Positions 21,775 to 34,289 of a stretch of DNA of 64,000 bases are shown in pieces (position 1 is the first letter of the stretch; the number at the start of each line of letters is the position of its first letter). The notes below the pieces were generated by a model, which saw nothing but the letters and a program-made list of their open reading frames with translations, was not told where the DNA came from and searched no databases. The stretch comes from Ustulina deusta (lineage: Eukaryota > Ascomycota > Sordariomycetes > Xylariales > Xylariaceae). Position numbers and translations under genes: made by a program. The stretch is taken from the NCBI GenBank assembly GCA_023159155.1, contig JAJNNX010000001.1, positions 1,054,001-1,118,000 of the forward strand, read 5' to 3'.

Positions 21775-23589
21775 ATTTTCGATAAAGCTGGAACAATGAT
21801 GATCTTGATGAAGGGGAACTTGTTTATTTGCTGTATGAATTCAAGACAGCGGCTCCTCGCCCAGCTTAAATACTCATGTCATGGAATCTCATCACTAGCC
21901 TCAGTTCACCTTCACTGTGGATCAGTCAGTTATACTTACTCAAGGCCATGGGCGTCCGCTTTGAACTGCATGATTTAGCTAGGGAAAGCGCATTGAAAGG
22001 TTCGTTGGTTGTGACCAGGAGGTTGATTCTATACAGCCCTACGGCGAGGTGACCTTGCACGGCGCAATTTACGGCACCTTGCAGCGTGACATATATATGC
22101 ATGTAACCCTATTGTTATAGCTATGCTGTTTGGGGGTTCGATTGGTCTTTTTACGCGCCGACCCCATCATGCAGGCCAATGATCTAGTCTTATATTTACA
22201 ACGCTATGAAAGGGCGGCGGGATCGACACTTACTAGTACTCCAACGATTCATTCACCGAAATAGGTAATCTAGATGGCGAGAATAATTCTTGTCTCTTTA
22301 ACTGCGGCGCAGCAAGAATCTCGTACATAGAATGTTACGTTGGATGTCAGCTTGGGTGCGCGCTGTAGGGAAAGGAAGCTGAGGTGTGTGGTTCAACTCC
22401 ACATGTATGAGACCACCTTCGGAAGTATGACCAAAGATGGATAGATCATGGAGAGCCTCATGGTATGTACACTGTTAACTACTGTATAATTATGTACTAT
22501 ATTAGAATCAGGAAAGTAGTGAATCAGGTGACGACGTGTCTTGTCCACCTCAGCCGGTGGTGATCCCTCTCGAAAACCACGATTGAGCGCGAGGAAGACA
22601 GCCCCGAGGTTTTTTAGGGTCAACCATCCGTTAATAGCAGCAGGCTAACCATCACCTGTCTTATTGTAGTATCTTTCTGTTTGTTTGGAAATTTGGCAAC
22701 CCCCTGCTCGCATCACCGGTGAAGAACTCAACTAACCTTGTACCACCAGCTGCCTCAATCCGAGGAAGATGAAAACAACAATTGAACGCTGCATCTCACA
22801 AGGGGGTAGGTGGACACGACGACAGCATGTAGGTCTTTTAAGGAGGGAGGGGGGGCGATGGCTGCTATCGGCCTAATACGATGTAAACTAGAGGATTTGA
22901 TGCTGCATTGCGTCCATTTCAGGTATTATCTGGCGGTAACGCTGCATATTAGGAGCACCGAAGTGAAACCTGCAGGCTGCTAAGACTAGTGACGCGGTGT
23001 TGTGGATCACGTAAGACTTGATGGATGCAAAGGACGGATTTGTATTCCAAATGTCTATCGTCTTCGCCAGGCTATTGTAACTCTCTCCCTCTATTATCGC
23101 CTTCTCAGAGAAAATAAAACGTGGGACTCCGAGCAACGGTTCGCGAACACCTCAGTTGCGCATGCCCGGGGCCCCTCAACGCCGCCGATCTTATCCCGCT
23201 GAACTAATGCTTCATCCAAGATCTCGATCTCAGCCAAACACATACACATATCATACCAGAGAAGCCGCTAGGCTTTTATTGAAAAAAAAAAAAAAATAGA
23301 TTCGCGAATTGATGAATGCCTGGGAGGAGTCGGGAACGGTACGGAGCCGCCTCTATAGCTCATACATACCTCACCTACCTACTCAACGGATGGGTCACTT
23401 GTATTGCTAATTTGTATCAGTATAAACTACCAGATCTAAATGCAAACGACAAGATGTTCGTAAGACTTCCAAGAGGCTATGTGCCAGACACGCGTTTGGG
23501 TCTTAGTTGAAGACAGAAGGCTTCAGTGGTGATGGGCTTTCTATTTCGTGGCTACCTATCTGGGGCTTCTCTACCTAATTAATAATTAC
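21775..23589. other. Gene-poor spacer
   Basis: The promoter of the small precursor gene lies at the left. Short open frames at 22393-22623 and 22888-23136 (minus) show no family resemblance. A 14-A run sits at about 23281. A tRNA-like T-arm near 22390 was considered and rejected. Nothing else is supported. Confidence 0.4.
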
Positions 23590-25057
23590 CTAGCGGACTT
23601 GATTCTCATAAGCCCCTAAGTATTGATTCGATGGTGGATGTAAAACATAGGAATTCTCGCTGGGAGGGATGCTTAGTGATCGAGCTTTGCCCTGTTCACT
23701 GGTGTCACTGATAATAATAGGTGGCTCTGAGTTGACCCGCGAAATGTTGCTTTCGCTACGGCGCAGGAAAGGCAGCTCTATGAGGCTTCTCATACTGCGC
23801 ATCATCTCCCCAATCTTCTGTTGAGCGGAGAATACCCGCAATGTAGGCAGGTTAATCGCAACAAGTGCTATTCCGCACTCAAGGGTGGTATAGAAGATTG
23901 CCTGGGTAGTAAGACCTATAATGAACACAGAGCTGTGGTCAGCATTCAGGATCAATCGAACTCCCATAGATGAAGTGAACTCACGCTGGTTGTCAGCGTA
24001 TAGGTAGAAATCTGGGCCTCCCAGCTCGATCTTGACGTATTGTACTATTCTGGCAATTGACGCTGCGAGACCACTATAAGCTGTTAGTCAACAGGGTGAA
24101 AAGTGCATTTCATGTTACCCGAACATACACGAAAGTCAAGAGGAATATGCTGATAATTAACAGCTTTCTGTGCAAGTTTGTGTTCAGACGCGAAATCTGC
24201 GTCACGAGTCCGTCAGTAGTGCAGAGCCAATAAGCCGATACTGAGAAACAACTGACGTTAGGGATCGGGAGGACTAGGAGCCAGATATCCAAGATGAAGT
24301 CGGAAATCACAAGTCCGTAGAGGAACGGGAACGACAAGATGCAATATTCAGCATAAGAGCCGTCCCAGAGAGCGGATAAATGCGTCCCGCACTGAAAGCC
24401 TGTGAGGAACTGAAAGACAAGTAGCCATAGAACTACAATGATCACTGTGATCCAAGTAGCCGCCCTAAAGATCGCCTGCTTCCCGCCGACGCAGAAGATG
24501 CGCTGGTAAAAGAAGAGGGCACTCAGCTTTACGCTCGCGAGTGTATTGGTACTGAAGACGTCGGAAGCGATGACATACTACATGCAGGTGTTAAAAGCGC
24601 TGATCATTCCATATCTTGATACGTCCAGAGAGGATCGAAGTACTCACCACCTCGTAATTTCGAGCCTTCGCGGCTGTTTCCTCTGGGGTGAAGTCATGAC
24701 TAGAATAACCAAGATTCTTATCGTGTACCACTAGTTATTCTACGGTCAGTCACGTTGCTTCACTAAACTCGCGATGGATACACCGTCAAGGTTGGAAATG
24801 ACTTACAGACGAACAAGCAGATTGCGTTCCCGATCCATGAAATCTTGACCCGTTGCACGCCATCAGCAAGAGCATGCTAAGAAAGTCGACTTGGTCGGCG
24901 AGTCACTTACAAGAGCGATAGCAGCGAACCAGTCGTCTGCCAGGAGAGACAACTTTTGCTGTCTACGGGTCCAGAATCGTAGCCCGACCGCGATGATTGA
25001 TAGGCCTGTCAGCGAGCCCGTCAAGGCCAAAAGGCCGTCCTTGGAAGAGTCCGACAT
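23590..25057 (-). CDS. Fungal rhodopsin-family (SAT4/Pth11-like) seven-helix membrane protein
   Basis: Belongs to the large fungal-rhodopsin domain family of plasma-membrane proteins, some of which act as receptors in pathogens. About seven exons were traced. Exon 1 is 24911-25057 (49 residues, MSDSSKDGLLALTGSLTG, then LLADDWFAAIAL). Exon 2 is 24807-24876. Further exons carry HDFTPEETAAKARNYEV, SVKLSALFFYQRIF and DFILDIWLLVLPIPN, with ISRLNTNLHRKLLIISIFLL, ELGGPDFYLYADNQ and TTLECGIALVAINLPTLR. These are the family's usual helix signatures in the correct order. The tail of about 80 residues is Ser-rich and hydrophilic. Several introns of 50-70 bases were not fixed to the base. No break is seen. 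Confidence 0.82.
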
Positions 25058-26840
25058 AGCAAGATGAAGTGATCGATCTCAGCTTTAAGCTTTGAGGAAG
25101 CGGGACTTCATCAACAGGTTGACAAAGCGCATAGGAATATATAGGAGATTGCTATAAATTGAAGATGATTAGGTGCTTATGTTCCTAAGAAAGGAGGTAT
25201 TTGAAACGAACCATGTTATATGCGAGGTTCGTACTGCGCCGCAATTAAAAAGACAAGACCTATTTAATCTTGCCGCCTTTTTTTAGCACTTCAAATAGAA
25301 AGCTAAACTATTAGCTTATATAATAGGGTTAGCACGCAAAGAAAAAGAACAACCCTTTTTTATTATTATCTAAATCATAGAGTTTAAAACAGACGCCTAT
25401 AGCCTTAAGTAAGTAATATAAACCGGCTGACTAGATGGGAAGAAAAATAAAAGCAGGCAGATATAAGTAAAGGTCATATATTATGTTCTACCAAATTGGG
25501 CATGAACAGCCAGGATCTACAAGATCGCAAACCTCCTCAAAAGAGATCGGTCCCCAAAAATGGCAACAACGTATGAGGCAGGCTTGCAGTCAGGCCCACT
25601 GGACAACCATCACCCTGTCGGTCCTACATCATGCACGTAACCGCCACCAGACTTTGATTCGTTACTGATGCGGGCGGTGCCTTGTGCGGGGTCTTGTGCG
25701 GGGTCTAATATCATACAAGGCGAAATAGCGCTGATAGGACTCGAGCCTACGACATTACGACCTGGCTATCCAGAGGCACCCAGGTATTCGGAGGAAGGAA
25801 ACTTTCGTTCGACTCAGTTGTATTACCTCCTTCGCTAAAAACAGGTTTTCAGGTAGGTCTGGAGCGCCGAGGCCAAAACGGAGTCAACGGGGGGGGGGGG
25901 GGGGGGGGCTAACGGCCAAGGCGGCCGGTGTGGCACTGAGGAACCGGGGTTTTAGTCAGCAGAGACGCCCGCGCCGCTCTTGGTGATTTTGCCTGTATTC
26001 TCTCCCCCGATAATAGCTACTGCATTGTTGATGTGTGGTTCTCGGGCTGTGTCCCAACAGCTGCCCGACAAGGTTAAGTCGGGTTGCGAAAGAAACTCGT
26101 ATGTTGTCCGTACTCCGGGTCCGGGGAGTCGGTCGATACTTATCCTGCCTGCTAGGCAGTGGCAGCGACCATCCCTGATGATAACCATGATTTTGACGGC
26201 AGTGCCAAGATTGGTATGGGGTCCTACAAATAATACCGGAAACGCTTCGGCTGATCTAGCTGTTGAAAGGCAGATTTGGGTATTGTCACGGAACTGTTAC
26301 GATACGTATATCATAGCCACGTCAAGCGCCCGACTTGACCATGTTCTACTTTTGGTAGTGTTACGGCTTAGCGCTGCAACTCTGTTCCTGTCATTGACCT
26401 GTCTGCAGCTATTATCTACGTACTGTAACAAGTATCGTAACATATTGGTCCGGTTTTGGATACAATATGTCCTTTTTAGTTTCCAATATTAGCTATCCCC
26501 AGAGCTTTTCGTTCTTGTCACAAACGATTTCGCGGCATGCAATATAATGCGTGAACTACAGAGAACTGCATCTCAATGGAGGGACTTCGAATGATAATAT
26601 ATTGATGAAATAAATCCCGTCTCATGCCATATCTTGTATGACAAGAGTATCCATGAACTCGCAGTCGGGGAGTGACATAGAATGGAACGGTTGGTGCCAA
26701 TGTGGCACGAAAAAGTAGAAGGAATCGTCCCTGCTCTTCTCCTGTGCTAATACGAGACACACCCTGATAAAAGTACCCACAGATCTCACGGTCATGTCTC
26801 TAGTCCACACACCTATAGGAATTCACACTTGGAGATCCCC
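25058..26840. other. Gene-poor spacer with TE-like AT-rich patch and G-run
   Basis: The part from 25200 to 25470 is AT-rich and looks like decayed repeat DNA. A run of 20 G lies at 25889-25908. A minus-strand frame at 25952-26188 (GGENTGKITKSGAGVSAD at its end) and a plus-strand frame at 25980-26492 overlap and neither resembles a known family. No gene is supported. Confidence 0.4.
25889..25908. repeat. Homopolymer of 20 G
   Basis: A pure G-run on the plus strand inside non-coding DNA. It may be a slippage tract. Its exact length should be treated with caution because such runs are often miscounted in assemblies. Confidence 0.8.
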
Positions 26841-29107
26841 CTAGTTGTGAGATGGCGCCGGGGGCATCCATGGCGCCCAGTGCTTGCGATAGGCAGGCCA
26901 CCACTCATCATGTTTTGACGGTGGGCCCAGCGACGATGAGTTGATCAGGGCTCCCATGGGATTCGGATCCGGTGTCGTTGGTGCCCCCGTTAGGTTCAGA
27001 AAGTTTTGGTCGTTTCCCGCGGCATTGCCTGCCGTCGGTATGTTCTGGCGGCGGCAGGCGTCGAGGTGGTCAGGTGGGATTGAAATCGTTTTCTGCAGGA
27101 TATCCGGGGCCACGATGAAGGTGGCGACAAGACCTATGAAAGGACGGGAATGTTAGCTAGGCTGTTGTTGCTCGAAGACACTGGTTCGCATCTTTGACTC
27201 ACCGGCTTCAACGTGCCACTCGATATGGCAATGCATGAGGTGCACCCCTGGGTTATTCGCCTTAAAGCGCAAGGCTACGAAGGCACCGGCGTGGATCAGG
27301 ACGGTATCGCGACGGAGTGGATTGGGATGCGGCGGCGTCAGGTGCCCGCCCGAGTAGTATCCGTCCCCCATATCGTTGCGCGCAATGACTTGAAACGTAG
27401 CGCCGTGAAGATGCCAGGGGTGGCCGCCGGTCTAAAAAGCGGTGATGATGTCTAAGTCAGTATTTGTCCCCACACCCACACAGTCTGAAGAGGAATTCGA
27501 TCGTTGATGGCACTCACGTCAAAGTTGTTGATGATGATCTCGACAATCTGATTGTATTTGATCACAAATGGAATGGAGTTTGCCCCGTATACAAGCGGGT
27601 TCCAAGCATCAGAACCAGTGCTCAATGCTGTATACAGCGAGGGAATCTAGTAACACATGTAAGCAAGGCCCACCCGAATGAACACATGTCACTACTAGCT
27701 TACAAGTTGAGGGACATATGTAGTATCATTAAGAGTGGCCCTAACAACCTTTCAGTCAGTAAATCATCCTCGCCGTCTAGCAGAGAAACCCCCCCACGAG
27801 GGCTCAGTTATTGGGCCGGATTATTTACCGGGTCTGGTTGTTAATGGTAGAAAAGTTCAAGTTCAAGATGACCTGGAGATCGACGTTGTCATATGTGGCC
27901 ACCTGATCCGCCGTGTAAGCTGGTGACGTGACTAGGTTGATGTCGTCGAAGTAATCAGGGCTATCAGGCAGAGGAACCTGGGTAGGGAGCGGCTTGGACG
28001 AGTCATACACCAGGTAGCCGTAGAAGTTTGGGTTATAGCCATCTGGCACCTCGTCGAACATGCCTAGGCAAGGAGAAGATGACTCTTGTCAGAAACTGCC
28101 CGAGTAGACATATTTTACGACAGTAGGCATTGGGTTAGAAACTCACTTATATCAACAGCAGCCTGAATAAGGAAATTCTCGCTGCTCGACTTCTGTGTCG
28201 TGAGCAGCACGCCATACCGCTGAGCAACACTCAAGTACAGGAGATCAACGGTATAAGGCTCAGTGTAGACGCCATCGACCTCGACAATGGTCAGGTTGTG
28301 ACCGTCGATCTTCAGATAGGTACCGACGAAATTTCCAGGGTTGATTACGTGCAGCAGGTATGTCTTCCCGGGCTGGACGCTCACCGAGACGTTCTGTCCA
28401 TCGTTCAGTACGCCCGTGTCCGGAATGGGCTCAGCTCCGCCGTCAGCGGCGTTTTCGGCCGACTGGTAATACTCGATCAAGTAAGGGGCTTGACTGTGAT
28501 ACCAGTCGGCAACAGTCATGACCAGTTCTCCACCAGTCACATTGTAAGGAGGGTGGGGATCGTGGACAATCAAGGGACCTCGCAGGCCGTCAGCAATCTG
28601 GCCGTGGACGTGACTGTGCCACCAGTATGTCCCGACTTGTTGTTCAACCTACGCCTAATATTAGGCCTGATTCTTTCCGCGTCTCGGCAGGTGGCTTTTC
28701 TCGGCCCTTGGTCAAGTCTCCCAGAAAGAGGGGGGAAAAGAGTGAAAGGGGAAACCAACAGTAAAGTTATATGTAAAAACGGAGCCTGGGGGGATGGGAC
28801 ACTGTGTGGCCATGGCTGGCCCATCCATTTGATTTTGGCCAATTTGATAGAGGCCGTGGAAATGAATACTGGTTGTCTCGTTGCCGAGGTTGTTCGTTAC
28901 CTGCACAACAAGGCGGTCTCCCTTGCACATATCGATCGTTGGCGGTGGCCACTGGTTATTCACAGCAACCACGGGACGTCCAAACCCGTCAGGGGCGACC
29001 CATTTCCATCCGAGGCTCCATTGCAGCGACACTGTCTTGGGGTAACCACTGCAGGTATAGGCGACGGTAGAGGAGCAGAGGGCCAGAAGCGGGAGAAGAG
29101 ACCGCAT
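26841..29107 (-). CDS. Secreted multicopper oxidase (ascomycete Fet3/laccase-like), one junction out of frame
   Basis: Six exons: 28760-29107, 28147-28648, 27829-28063, 27518-27646, 27203-27431 and 26841-27133. A signal peptide opens the protein (MRSLLPLLALCSSTVA). All four copper-ligand signatures are seen: HFHGLYQIGQ, WWHSHVHGQ, GGHPWHLHG and HCHIEWHVEAGL. The segments TYNFT, SLYTALSTG and NPLVYGANS fit the Fet3/laccase-like branch. No C-terminal transmembrane helix is seen, so it is probably a free extracellular oxidase rather than a Fet3-Ftr1 ferroxidase partner. Intron 1 has an unusual GTTGGT donor. Exon 3 ends two bases into a codon (INNQTR) while exon 4 must begin on a codon boundary. 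The total of 1736 bases is therefore not a multiple of three, and about 15 residues usual in the family are missing. The gene may be broken, or a tiny exon was missed. Confidence 0.8.
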
Positions 29108-30665
29108 ATCGACTGCTTGCGGCTTGGGGGGCACAAGAAATTCTCAGTTTTCTATGTTCTATCTGTCATAACGAGGAAGAGCAGAGTACAGCAGTAAAAG
29201 GGCGCATCCAAGGGGCGTCACCCTTCTCTTTATGGTCAGTACGGTCCATGCCGACCAGCGCCGACATTCAGTCCTCACTCTGCTCTCAGGTGTTTCTTTT
29301 GCCGGAACCTCAAGGGCCATGTCATCCTTCGACGCCCTAGTGTGAGGTTGAACGCCACCACGCAGCGTGTGGTGATGGCTTCGTAATTAACACGATATCA
29401 TTGGTTGAGATGCCACGCTACAGACCCCGAACAGCGACTCGAAATGAGGGTGGACACTGGACCTAGATCTACCATAGGCGGGAGGATTCTCATGATTTGT
29501 CAAGCTATCTCATGGCTGAGGTGCTAGTCAAGGTTCTTCGTATATTCCATCGAGTCTACTATTCGGATCGATCATAATCCTAATCCGGTAACAATTTCAG
29601 ACCTATAAAGTCCCGCAGCTTACCCCACAACGTTTAAACAAGCTTTCGGTAACCGGCAGCCAAGGTACGAGTCCCACTACGTCGGTCCCCACCTTACACT
29701 ATCTAGTAGGTGCATGGGTCACTACCCCTTCCATTAGATAGTTTGATTATAGATCTGCAACAATAACTAGGTAACTATAAAGGTGCTTTTCTCACCGCTG
29801 ATTGTTACACTCTCACACTTACAGACCAGGTGAGGCTCCGACTAAAAGGATTAGTTCGTACAGAAATCTAAGTGCGGGCAAAGAGGAAGGAAAGGTTCAA
29901 TCTATGGGTTGCGTGGAGTTCCAGCTAACCCCCTCCTCTCTTCTTCTGTACATAATTTAATAACCAGCACATTTCTTACAATCGCTAGGTCTACTTTCCC
30001 TGTAAATCACTGAAGCGTAATAGGTCCTTAACTAAATCTAGCTTAACCCAGGACAGAAAATTAATTATGATTAAGAGTATTATTAAACGAGGGTCGAGAA
30101 TGGTCCACTAATGTTCGGAATTCTCCGTAACCTTTAACATAAGCTTGTTGCATCATTAGCTGTTAGTGTAGACCAAAAGCAGTCAACTAGTGAACGCCCC
30201 GAAGCCAACACGATAAACTAAGCCGTGAAGTAGTGCGAGTGAGATGGTAGGCTAACATAACCACTTTTGGCTATGCTCTATTGGTATACTTTCTCCAAAA
30301 TAACAAAAATCTCTTTTCTGAAACAGGCACACAGGAATTAAGTAGACTGAATTAGATTTAATTGCTTTTTATTCGCTCAACAGAGTCCCTCATTAAATAA
30401 GTCTTTTATTACGTACAGAAGCGTATGGCTTAGGCTATCTCCATTTGTCAAGGCATACTCACTTCACCCACTTCTGCAGGGGGACGCTCCCCTCACAAAC
30501 TTAAATAAAGTCTAGGCGTCATACTGTTACCCCTTCTAGCAAAGAAGGTGTCTTATATGTAGCAGAGACCCACAGTTTAGTCAGTTTAAGATCTTTGCAC
30601 AACGACGAGTATGTGCCTATGAGCCTGACACCTGCGAGCCTACCAGAGATAAAGCCACGGGACCA
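29108..30665. other. Gene-poor spacer with AT-rich decayed DNA
   Basis: The first 250 bases are the multicopper oxidase promoter. From 29700 on, the DNA is AT-rich with many TTAAT/ATTAA words and looks like old repeat material. No gene is supported. Confidence 0.4.
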
Positions 30666-32672
30666 TTAGCCTAGCTGCAAATGTTCCCAATTCTGGAGTA
30701 ATCGCCCCCTAGTGTTGATCGCTATCTTTCCAAGCCCTCGGCGGTATGCAATGCCATCTTTCCGTGTGATCCATAGGACATTATAATATTCATAAAAGCC
30801 TTTTTCTGTTAGTTGCGCTGTGCTTGGATAGCCACGAAGAATAATCCTCCAATTCGGGTCTTCTATGAGCGGGGAGATTGCTGATGAAAGAACTAATAAC
30901 TCGCACTCAACGTCACCAGTGATGGAATGTAGGCTGGGCGACATAAACATCAACCCGCATGAAAGCCGCGGGGACTCCGGCTCATAAATCCATTTTAAAC
31001 ACAGGTTCATGTATTTCCGGCAGCGAGCAGAAGTAGCCCCCGACCTCACTTTGTACCTCGCGACAGGACCATGTACTAAAAGTATTGGGCTGGGCTGTTG
31101 AACTGGGGCTGCTCTATGATCCCTTTGAGATACCACATATGGTGGCTTGACGCTTTTCATACTTCCGTTCTCGGTATATATGAATTCGCATATTGGATTA
31201 ATTAGAGTGCAGAAAGGGACGAAAGGCGGCATATCTTCTAGTTCAGGAGTACGCGAGGCGGCAAGGCTTATTTCAGTCTCATATTCTTCATCCCAACCTT
31301 GATTATCAATGAGTCCTTGCCACCCAACCCAAGACCAACTTGGAAGCTGCAGAGCGTTGGCTCGCCTCGGCTGCCTTCTCGTCATATCCTCGGCCGGCTG
31401 CCAAAGGAGAGCAATGTCAAAACGTGCGATTGGTAGGGCCCATAAGAACCCGTCGGGAAAGTATTTCATGAATTGCGTCGTTATCCCCAAGAAAGCGTTT
31501 AAACCATCTTCGGGAAAAGTTAGCGCCCTGGCATTCTTCGTTGTGTTATTAGCATTTGCCTGAGGCCAGGATCTCTGAAAGGCGCCGAGACTTTGGCCAG
31601 ACCTACATATTCGCATACGAAGCGTAAGTAATGTTTCATGGGATTCAGTCCCATATCGGTAATGTCATCTAACCTCAAACGCTTTCTATGGATCCGGGGG
31701 CCCGGGAGATATTCATTTCTGGTCGATTGTGTTCCGCTCGAATTGGCGAAAGTTGGAAATGAGCCAGTGGTGCCGGTTGACTCATGCCAAACTGCACATG
31801 GACATTCCCATATGACATACTGATATACGAATAACAGTGTTCGTGGAGAGAGCGACATCTCTTGATATGTCCATCCACGGGAATACTGCCAACTTTTAGC
31901 GAATATACCATTAAGGTATTGCCGGAGGCCTTACCCATACTGTGCTTGCGGGATCAATACACCTTATATATTCAGATTGCGCCAGTTGTTGTGAGGTCAG
32001 ATTTCGAGGCTCCGTGACCCCCCTTATGCCTCTTAGACCATGATTTGCATCCCACCCGTTGGCGGCAACAATGGTGAAGTGCGCCCCCCCAAATATCTGG
32101 CCCATCAAATTCAATTGAGAGTGCTTACTCCCTGCGTCATCCTGGCATATACAAAAACGATCCACCCATAAGTATCTCTCGCCCAGGAGACTGGTGAGTT
32201 CCATTGCGTGCCTGATCGTCCGAGGTACAATTATCTGCTTGCTCTGCTTGCCCAGAGCACCGGGGCGTTGGAGGATATCCATAATACTTCGTGTTGCTTC
32301 TGTCCCTGTTACAGCGCCCCATACGTAACTGAGTGCAATGTAGCGATGTGCCGCTGCTGCTGGGACGATACACTCATCTTTGACGTCGACTAACCATGCT
32401 GGCCTCTGAGACAATGCGCCCTGGCTCTGCTCGGCGCCCTGCCAATTAACGAGCTGCTGGGGAATATGAATATTAGGAAGTGACGTCGTTTCGCACTTCT
32501 TGCCGTGATGGGTGGTGCAAACGTGGATCCACTGACGAATCTCGTCCAGATTGATCCATTTAGGGTCAATTGGAACTGTATTGGGATCGGAGTCCAGAGT
32601 AGGATTTCTATCAACTCTAGCCCTCCACCGACTTGCGCCTATGTTCAATACACGGGCGAAGGGGTTTGGCAT
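30666..32672 (-). CDS. HET-domain protein (heterokaryon incompatibility)
   Basis: HET proteins trigger or control cell death after fusion of unlike fungal strains. Three exons, 31935-32672, 31607-31885 and 30666-31535, join in phase 0 with introns of 49 and 71 bases and give 628 residues. The first ATG in the frame encodes MPNPFARVLN. The HET domain is clear: AHRYIALSYVWGAV, VPRTIRHAMELTSLLGERYL, WVDRFCICQDD, FTIVAANGWDANHGLRGI, SRGWTYQEMSLSPRTLLF and VIWECPCAVWHE. The later LTFPEDGLNAFLGI and LPSWSWVGWQG segments are also typical of the family's C-terminal half. The gene looks intact even though rRNA and pseudogene debris lies upstream. Confidence 0.9.
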
Positions 32673-33374
32673 ATTGAGCAGGGTGCGCAATAATTACACA
32701 CTCTGACGTAGGCGGGTATGATTAATGGCAATGGAATAGCCCTCGAAGTTAAAAAGTTCAAGTCACTACAAGGAACAGGCAGCAGCCCCAACAAACGAAG
32801 CTGTATGCCAAGCCCAGCTCGGCTTTTTCCGTTGTTATACGTGACGGGGGGTTGCATTCTGAGTGGAGATAAGTTTGGTAGGTCTCCCATAGCGTCTATC
32901 ACTTGTGTCGGTGTGAACGCTGCCGAGATACCTTTACTATGACCGGTTGTCTAGCCCAACTCTTCTAGTACCTACATGTGGGATGGAAGTTGGATGCGGT
33001 ACCAGGTTAACATGTATATATGTTACGTATATCACAGGCTGGTAACGGCGGGATGTTCTGCCAGTCTTGCACCTTTATTCTTTTAGGGGAAGCCCCCTGG
33101 TATCGGAAAAGAAGGCGAGGAAACTTGCTTGGTGCGGGCAGCATGACGTGGTGCAGGGAACGCCTTTTCTACTGAAAGTAATTTATAGCGTCATGACTAG
33201 CCTTGTGGCGAGCTGAGGTTACGCTGAGCTGTTGCAACGCGCGGAAAGGAGTGGGCTATATGGCTTAACGTACGTGCTAATCCCTTGAGAAATTAAGCCC
33301 TTGTAAATAGACCCGATGTATAGAAGTGCAAGAAGGTTATATATACATTTATAACTAGCAATACTCAAAATATG
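32673..33374. other. HET gene upstream region
   Basis: About 700 bases hold the promoter of the HET gene. A minus-strand frame reading CNYCAPCSICQ lies just upstream in another frame and could be part of an unrecognised 5' exon. Nothing firm can be said. Confidence 0.35.
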
Positions 33375-33712
33375 GTATTATAGTGCTATGATGCTTTCAG
33401 ATGTTCTGGGCCGCACGCGCTATATTGACAGGGGCAGCGAATACTTCTGTAGTAGAGATACTTGGGTAATCTTGTTCAACTTTGTTGTGCTGAGAATAGA
33501 GCATTGCAATTGTTGCCTTTGATCTGTAATTTTTAGTAAGCGGAAGTTATCAACTTGCGTTGATGACGCCCCTACTTTTGTATACACCGCCCGTCGCTAC
33601 TACCGATTAAATGGCCCAGTGAGGCTTTCTCGGACCGGCTCAGAGGAGTCGGCAACGACACCTTACGGCCGGAAAATTATCCAAACTCTGTTATTTAGAA
33701 GAAGTAAAAGTA
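33375..33712 (+). rRNA. Dispersed, decayed 3' fragment of 18S rRNA
   Basis: This stretch follows the 3' end of fungal small-subunit rRNA. In order it holds AGATGTTCTGGGCCGCACGC, GGGTAATCTTGTT, ATAGAGCATTGCAATTGTTG, CAACTTGCGTTGATGACG, ACACCGCCCGTCGCTACTAC, CAGTGAGGCTTTC and AGAAGAAGTAAAAGT. The fragment stops at the 18S 3' end, with no ITS or 5.8S after it, and enters a T-run. Many positions differ from the universal sequence, often C to T or G to A, so it is not a working rRNA gene. It is a scrap of rDNA inserted far from the array and probably altered by RIP. Confidence 0.85.
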
Positions 33713-34289
33713 AAAATTTTTTTTTTTTTAAAATTGGCTTGCGCATAGCAAACGTGCATCTTTATACCCATCAGACGCTGTACTGCTATCTATAGTTCTC
33801 AATTGTATTTGTTTAGGGAGAGGGTTTGATATCCGCAGCACAGGATTGCTCCTCGCAGTTAAGGATCGCAGGCGAATCCCTGCCAATATCGAGATTTTTC
33901 AACATCTCCTGCAAGTGCTTTGAAGTAGAAAACCTCTTGATATAACATACAGTAATAGGGAAGAAAAAAAAAAGGCTGCCGATGCCTACAAAGAGTGTCA
34001 GCGATATGTCCCTTCAACTTAAAATAATGTGTCGTTACATTGGCGCGGAACAACAAACCACAGCGAATGCGCATACAACTGCAAGCTGGTAAGGTATAAC
34101 TATAGAAAGATAATTACAAAGAGTTCTCTCGGAAAACCAATAGACTGGCTGTCTTGTGGGGTATCCAGATCACGATGGCCTTAGCCCGCTGGCTTCCTTG
34201 TCGGTTGTATGGATGCTCTACCACCGCCTATGGCTGAGGCGCCGAAGGAAGAGGAAGGGGGGTATGCTAAGGGAGAATCTTTAGCACCT
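33713..34289. other. Spacer after the rRNA fragment
   Basis: Starts with a T-run and AT-rich DNA. No gene, repeat family or RNA is recognised. Confidence 0.35.

Noticed and set aside
22320..22425. Possible tRNA gene: a TGTGGTTCAACTCCACA T-arm with complementary flanking 7-mers TCGTACA and TGTATGA
   Set aside because: The T-arm and acceptor-like ends pair, but no acceptable D-arm or anticodon arm could be drawn between them. A tRNA scan would settle it.
25735..25790. tRNA 3'-half-like sequence on the minus strand with a GTAGGCTCGAGTCCTAT hairpin
   Set aside because: Only the T-arm can be formed. The rest does not fold as a tRNA, so at most it is a tRNA-derived relic.
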